A DNA stretch of 64,000 nucleotides from positions 248,001-312,000 of the forward strand of contig NW_026944389.1 in NCBI RefSeq assembly GCF_033439725.1, given 5' to 3'. The DNA is from Neurospora tetraspora (Eukaryota; Ascomycota; Sordariomycetes; Sordariales; Sordariaceae). Positions 58,748 to 64,000 of the stretch are shown here, piece by piece. The stretch's first letter is position 1. Every line of letters starts with the position of its first letter. The notes below the pieces were generated by a model. It did not search any database. It was given only the letters and a program-made list of their open reading frames with translations, and was not told the DNA's origin. A program made the position numbers and the translations under genes.

Positions 58748-59746
58748 GCGGTAGGGCGGTGACATCAGAGGTGCTGGCACTCTGGTTCTCTCCCACCCAG
58801 ACAAAGATTCCAAATCTCAAATCGTTTTGGATCATTCTTTATCCAACCCCTTGTCTATCAAAAGCCGCTAACAAACAAGACCGAAGGCTAAAGCAAAGCC
58901 GATGACACGGCGGCTCACCGGCACCGGCACCTCTGCAGGTCCACGGGAAAAGGGATCCGATCTCGACCTCTTCGACTAGGCTGACCAGGACATCGCTTTT
59001 GGGGAGCACTTTCTGCTGTGAATGGCCAGACTGAGCCGACCAACATTGACTTCAGCATCAAAGAACTCAATCCATTGGCCATCGCTTGTCATCGGCCCCC
59101 GATGCCGGCCATATGGCGCGCCCCGCAAACAACGCAACCTGGGAATACAGTCAACCCTGCAGGAAAGCTTGGCGCAGATGACTGCAGACGGTGTCCCACT
59201 GCAGTTGACTGCTGCCGCCACCTGCAGTGCTTGCAGCTACCACAGAGCGAGTCAGAGAGAGAGGCGGGGAGAGAGAAAAGAAGGTGCAATGTCGTGTCGA
59301 TCGCTGCCTTTTCGGCCCTGGGGCCCGGTTGCGAGCTGGGGAAGAAAAGAGCGAGGGCACAAGGGAGACAAGGGACGGTGATGGCTGGGTCGATGACACT
59401 CGCCGAGTTAGGACTGGGGGAAGAGATTTCTTGATAAGGAAGAGGGTGAAGAGGGTGGTGGTATATGGATGTGGTGTTCCCCTCCACCGGTTCGTCTCGA
59501 CTTCTCTCCCTTCTTCCTATCTCGTCTGAACGGATTCCAATTCCTAGACGCGGAGACCCGTCATTTTGTCTTCATCGATTCTTAGGTACCTTCGACCTAC
59601 ATACAACAACCGACAGCGACAGCGACCTATGTTTTAGACACCTGCTTTCAACGACGCCGCGATAGGCGTCTAGTTAACATCGATACCTTTCTATTACGAC
59701 ATTACCTACCCAACACAGACATACCGATACCGATACCAATTCCACA

Positions 59747-62198
59747 ATGGCGTCCCCCGACCCCGAAAAGGCGGTCCCACCCGGCGTCGGCGCTGGCGCA
59801 ACAAACCACCACCACCAGCACGCCGAGAACAACGGGATGAATACAATCATCGACGAAAATGGACACGAACAAGCACCGCACCATGGCATGTCAATCGGGC
59901 AGTACATTAAGACGCGCTTCACGACGCTGAAGCCGGCTATGCGACCGGCGCCGAACCCGATCAGGATCTTGAGGATGATTACGGGACGGCAGTGGGCTTT
60001 CTTTGGGGTTGCTTTCTTTGCTTGGGTTAGTTTGTTCTTGTCTTCATCACCGCTTCGTTCATCCATTATCACCACCTTTTTGCGTTTCCCCCATTCACGT
60101 CTTCCTCAAATCTCCCCACATTATCTTTTTCAACTCCCCAATCGTCAACATATCACTTCCCCTTGCAACCTCAAAAACCACAATCCCACAAAACTCCGAT
60201 ATCACGACTCCGGCACTACACCGCCAACCAACCCACTCAACCCTCAGCCGCACACCATATCAACTTACACTTACTAACCCAAAAACATATGCAGACATGG
60301 GACGCCTTCGACTTCTTCACCGTCTCCCTCACCGTCGAAGAGCTCGCCGAAGCCTTCGGCAAGACCAACACCGACATCACATGGGGCATCACCCTTGTTC
60401 TCATGCTGCGCTCCATCGGCGCCATTTCGTTTGGCATTGCGGCCGATCGGTACGGAAGGAAGTGGCCGTTTGTGCTTAACAATTTGCTTTTTATTGTTTT
60501 GGAGTTGGTGAGTTTTTTTTCTTCCTTTATATCTTCCTCACACAATGCCTTGGTGGAAGGGAAGAAGTAGAATAGGTGGAGGTGATGCCATGGCAGAAAG
60601 GATGTTCCTGGATGACGATCGATGCATCATCCCCCGCAATTCGGGAGCAACCGAATGTCATGACTTGGCTACATACTTGGCAAAAGCATGGCAATCAATG
60701 CATGGCACGTGGCCTGCGTGGCCTGCGTGGGAAAAGGATGCAGCCAAGACTGCGCCCAGGAACGCCATTGACGTCTTGGCTCTTTGGCTTCTTGGGGTTC
60801 TCTGCATCTAAGCGAAGCATCTTTTCCTTGGAGAAAGCTTGTTTGGTTGTCTTTTCGGTGTGTTTGGGGGAGATGGGGTCTTGGCTTTGTCACTCTCATC
60901 CAACCGGGACATCCACCACCACCATCCCCATCAACATCTCAAAACTGCACGCGCGCACAATGATCACTCGCTAACCTCAAAACCTCCAGGGCACCGGCTT
61001 CTCCCAAACCTACTCCCAATTCCTCGCCTGCCGCTCCCTCTTCGGCATCGCCATGGGCGGTCTCTACGGCAACGCCGCCGCCACCGCCCTCGAAGACCTT
61101 CCCCCCGCCGCCCGCGGCCTGATGTCCGGCCTCCTGCAACAAGGTTACGCCTTCGGCTACCTGCTCGCCGCCGCCTTTACGCGGGGCCTGGTCAACACCA
61201 CCTCGCACGGCTGGCGTCCGCTCTTCTGGTTCGGCGCCTGCCCGCCCGTCTTGATTATTGGATTGAGATTGATGCTTCCGGAAACGGAGATTTACGAGCA
61301 ACATGCTTCTGTTCGCCGGACGGCCAGGGCTAATGGACAGGATAAGGGCGGTGGGGTGTCAGCTACGTTTTTGAGGGAGGGCAAGGTAGCCCTCAAAAAA
61401 CACTGGTTGATTCTGATCTATCTGGTGCTGCTGATGGCAGGATTCAACTTCATGTCCCACGGCTCGCAAGATCTCTACCCCACCATGCTCAAGTCGCAAT
61501 ACTCCTTCAGCGCCAACGCGGTAACCGTCACGCAGGTAGTCGCCAACCTCGGCGCCATGTCGGGCGGCATCCTGGTCGGATATGTGTCCCAGATCTTCGG
61601 TCGCAGGATTTCGATAATCGTCATGTGCGTCATCGGCGGCGCTTTACTCTACCCATACACCTTTATTTCCAACAAGAAACTCATCGCCTCGGCCTTCTTT
61701 GAGCAGTTCGCCGTGCAAGGAGCGTGGGGCGTTATTCCCATCCACCTGATGGAACTTTCGCCCGGAGCATTCAGGACGTTTGTCGTTGGTACCTCCTACC
61801 AGCTCGGAAACTTGGTGAGCAGTGCCAGTTCGACGATCGAAAGTACCATTGGCGAACGCTTCCCTCTTGCCAAGAATGGAGGCAAGGTGGAGAGGTATGA
61901 GTACGGCAAGGTGATCTGTATCTTTATGGGGTGTGTTTATGCGTATGTCATACTCCTCACGTTGGTGGGGCCGGAGTATTTGGGGAGGAGCTTTGATGTG
62001 TCGGAGGATGAGGATGTGAGGGAGGTGGCGGGGGAGGAGACGGTGAGGGGGGCCGTGGCTGCGCGGCACCAGCAGGGGCATGGACATGCAGATGATGGTG
62101 AAAGGGGTGGTTATGGAGGGGATGGGGTGGGGAGTGGAAGTGAAGGTGGCGAAGGTGTTGGGGGGAAGGCGCAGAGGAACGAGGTTGAGATGGCTTAG
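59747..62198 (+). CDS. jen1: Jen1-type monocarboxylate/proton symporter (MFS, SHS family)
   Basis: Three exons join in phase 0: 59747-60025, 60295-60507 and 60990-62198; 566 residues. The Jen1 signature N-x-x-S-H-x-S-Q-D-x-x-x-T is present as NFMSHGSQDLYPT in the centre of the protein. Other MFS landmarks are TWDAFDFFTVSLTVEELAEAFGK opening the first helices, ADRYGRKW in the loop between helices 2 and 3, and a PETEIYEQ loop. The C-terminal tail is Gly/His/Ser-rich and cytosolic. The family imports lactate, pyruvate or acetate with protons across the plasma membrane and is usually repressed by glucose. Introns of 269 and 482 nt are long for this gene type. The gene tail and 3' flank are duplicated at 48640-49065 and, in part, at 32675-32800. 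Confidence 0.95.
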
Positions 62199-62500
62199 GA
62201 TGCTTCTTATCTTTGGGTTTTTCCTTACTGAGTTTGAGTTGGGACTTGGGGGAGGACAAAGTCTTCAAAAGTCATGGAGATGGCGATGATGATGTTCATG
62301 ACGAAGGAAGCGAGTTGGTGGATATACCCTCGTTTTTGACGATGTGGATTATGAGTTTTGGACATACCTACGATTTTATGATATTTCACATAACTGATGA
62401 GCATTTGGACATGATAGCTTTGCGAACAGCTTAACCTTTTTGTGATCCCTTGGACGGTCTGGTCGGACGGACGGCGTCACGTTATCGTCATTTCATGCTT
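62060..62500 (+). repeat. Source copy of the jen1 3' end repeat
   Basis: Last 46 codons of jen1 plus about 300 bp of 3' flank; homologous to 48640-49065 (inverted), and its inner part to 32675-32800. Confidence 0.75.
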
Positions 62501-62847
62501 CTGTGGCATCAAGGACTCCCATCAATCTCGTGACGCGGACCATATGGTTTCCAACACAAGAAAAGAAGTGGGTAAACTGTGATTGAGAGGCCATATGCAT
62601 TTTGTTCCCTTTGGCTCAAAGGTGAAATCAGCGGCACGAGAGCTATTCAACAAGGGATTCGGGAAGAGATACCAGCATTCAGTAACAGGGAGGAGAGAGT
62701 AGCCTACCCGTAATTCATCATTGGAAAAATAAAACTCAAGCCACTCCCTAACGCCTAATCACACTAAACCTGAAACCTCCTTCTTTTGGTAACGTATGCG
62801 ACGTGCACTCGGCTCCTCCATCACCTTCGCATCAAGCCATAACAACC
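62499..62847. other. Tail-to-tail spacer between jen1 and the channel gene
   Basis: No gene seen; presumed 3' UTRs of the two convergent genes. Confidence 0.5.
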
Positions 62848-64000
62848 TCAATCCCTCTCCCCTTCACCACTGCTACTGCTACTACTGCTGCTGCTCCCAG
62901 CACCATCACCACCTCCAACCACCTGAGTGGCCTGACTCTCAACCCCCACAGCCCCTTTCCCCTTTCCATCCTCCGCCTCTGCCTCCTTCCCCTTCCCCTC
63001 CCTCTCCTTCTGCATCATCCCCATCAACTCCCCCAACAACCCCTTCAACTCCCTAACCTCCTCCCTCAACTTCCCAATCTCCACCTCCGCATCCGCCACC
63101 TCCCCTCTAATCCCTCCACTCTCTTCATCCTCCGCCTCTTCTTCTCGCATCTTAACCAACTTACTCCTCGCCCCCTCTACTCTGCTTGCCCAGCCATCCG
63201 CCTCAAAATCAAGGTCTCCCATCCTCTGCTCCCACTCCTCAACGGAATCATCATCCCCGTCCCCACGCGCTCGGTTCGCCCTAATCTCCTGCGCGGTCTT
63301 GACTTCGATGAAGGCGCTGACAAGCAGGAGGGGCGAGTAAATAGTAGCCATGCACCAATCGTTTACTTTCTCGTAGGTGGTTTTGTTCATCCACCACTCT
63401 AGCGGGAGGGCCAACAAAAAGATCTCGATGAGGTTGAAGGGGGGGATGAACACGTTCTCATCTGGTGCTCGGACGAATTGCATCGTTTTTTGCGCAAACA
63501 TGGCTAGGTACTCGTCGTTGGCGTTGTCGTAGATGTCTTCGTAGGCGGAGTTGTAGAGGGCGATGAGGATGTTGAGCAGGATGACCATTACTACAAAAGT
63601 GAAGCAGTAGTAGAGGAGTAAACCGAAGGGGTGGTTGAAGCGCTCGAAACCCGAGAAGTCGGGCGATTGCATCAAAGCGTTGGCCATGGATTGCACGATG
63701 AACATGGCGTCTTCGACGACTTGGTCGTCTGCTTGGTCGAGACCCAGGAAAGCTTGGAGGAAACCGACGACGATCACCAACAAAAGGGCGAAGAAGATGA
63801 TGGATTCTTTCATCATTACTTTGAGGACTACCAGCATGGCGCCGAAGAAGCGGAAGGAGTCGAGATACAACAAAAGGCGCAGCCAGAACATGGGCGCGGA
63901 AACGGCGAGGAAGTTGTATGATAAGGTGTTGTAGTGGTGGCGCCAGTCGCCGTCGGAACCGTCGTGGGAGAAGGCGATGAAGCGGAAGACGAGAGAGGTA
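62848..64000 (-). CDS. yvc1: Yvc1/TRPY-type vacuolar cation channel, C-terminal part (runs off the right edge)
   Basis: The minus strand is open from the window end (first full codon 63999-63997) to TGA at 62848-62850, about 383 residues. It opens inside a membrane domain (FIAFSHDG, YNFLAVSAPMFWLRLLLYLDSFRFFG). It then shows the pore region, with FFALLLVIVVGFLQAFLGLD before and FNHPFGLLLYYCFTFVVMVILLNILIALYNSAY forming the last helix. A cytosolic part follows with a conserved NLIEI segment, an acidic stretch and a coiled coil (VEIGKLREEVRELKGLLGELMG), ending in a Ser run. Family knowledge: fungal Yvc1 is a TRP-like channel releasing calcium from the vacuole. The N-terminus is beyond the window. 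The downstream frame at 63891 is an internal Met, not the start. Confidence 0.92.
   Translation of the reverse strand, partial: TSLVFRFIAFSHDGSDGDWRHHYNTLSYNFLAVSAPMFWLRLLLYLDSFRFFGAMLVVLKVMMKESIIFFALLLVIVVGFLQAFLGLDQADDQVVEDAMFIVQSMANALMQSPDFSGFERFNHPFGLLLYYCFTFVVMVILLNILIALYNSAYEDIYDNANDEYLAMFAQKTMQFVRAPDENVFIPPFNLIEIFLLALPLEWWMNKTTYEKVNDWCMATIYSPLLLVSAFIEVKTAQEIRANRARGDGDDDSVEEWEQRMGDLDFEADGWASRVEGARSKLVKMREEEAEDEESGGIRGEVADAEVEIGKLREEVRELKGLLGELMGMMQKEREGKGKEAEAEDGKGKGAVGVESQATQVVGGGDGAGSSSSSSSSSGEGERD

Larger units (their letters stand above)
56977..59746. other. 2.8-kb intergenic region before jen1
   Basis: No gene supported. It contains the inverted repeat described separately and, at 59000-59746, presumably the jen1 promoter and leader. 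Confidence 0.5.

Noticed and set aside
1-64000. tRNA, rRNA and CRISPR features
   Set aside because: No convincing A-box/B-box pair at tRNA spacing, no rRNA-like stretch and no spaced direct-repeat array. A TAGCTCAG string near 18838 lacks a matching B box.

Overview
The window looks like chromosomal DNA from a filamentous ascomycete, most likely a Sordariomycete of the Neurospora/Sordaria kind. Reasons: introns with GTRNGT donors and CTAAC-type branch sites, a Medusa/ACON-3 developmental regulator, a Zn2Cys6 regulator, a Jen1 carboxylate transporter, a Yvc1 channel, an NLR-like ankyrin protein and TIR/LTR relics. I could not run searches, so the genus is inference.

Layout. 1-512: 3' end of an unidentified gene running off the left edge. 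0.5-4.6 kb: non-coding, with a TA-flanked MITE and two tandem repeats. 4.6-7.0 kb (minus): medA/acon-3. 7.0-24.7 kb: about 17.7 kb without a convincing gene apart from a decayed Ty3/gypsy-type pol fragment near 23 kb. 24.7-30.2 kb: a divergent pair, a TauD-type 2-oxoglutarate dioxygenase (minus) and an ACS-family MFS permease (plus), possibly a sulfonate-use pair. 31.4-32.2 kb: ribose-5-phosphate isomerase.

32.2-49.1 kb is the unusual part, an accessory block with the look of a fungal allorecognition (NLR-type) locus. It holds a long minus-strand gene (hydrolase-like N-terminus, NACHT-like region with worn Walker motifs, many ankyrin repeats, C-terminal SPRY); a 415-residue beta-rich orphan ending in an acidic linker and an alanine-rich helix; and, divergent from it, an ankyrin plus subtilisin-like protease gene. 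The edges are made of duplicated 3' ends of resident genes. The end of the isomerase gene and about 0.4 kb downstream recur directly after a truncated copy of the protease gene, and the 3' end of jen1 recurs, inverted, beyond the intact protease gene. A third short copy of the jen1 3' flank lies beside the truncated protease. A solo LTR (5-bp target duplication) and a TIR element (8-bp target duplication) sit inside the second isomerase copy.

49.1-64 kb: a 4.7-kb gene-free leader, a Zn2Cys6 regulator with a roughly 1-kb intron, an intergenic region with a 150-bp inverted repeat, jen1, and the 3' part of yvc1 (minus), which runs off the right edge.

Coding exons were joined by eye from frame, splice consensus and protein continuity. 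Coordinates are exact where phases matched and approximate where stated.
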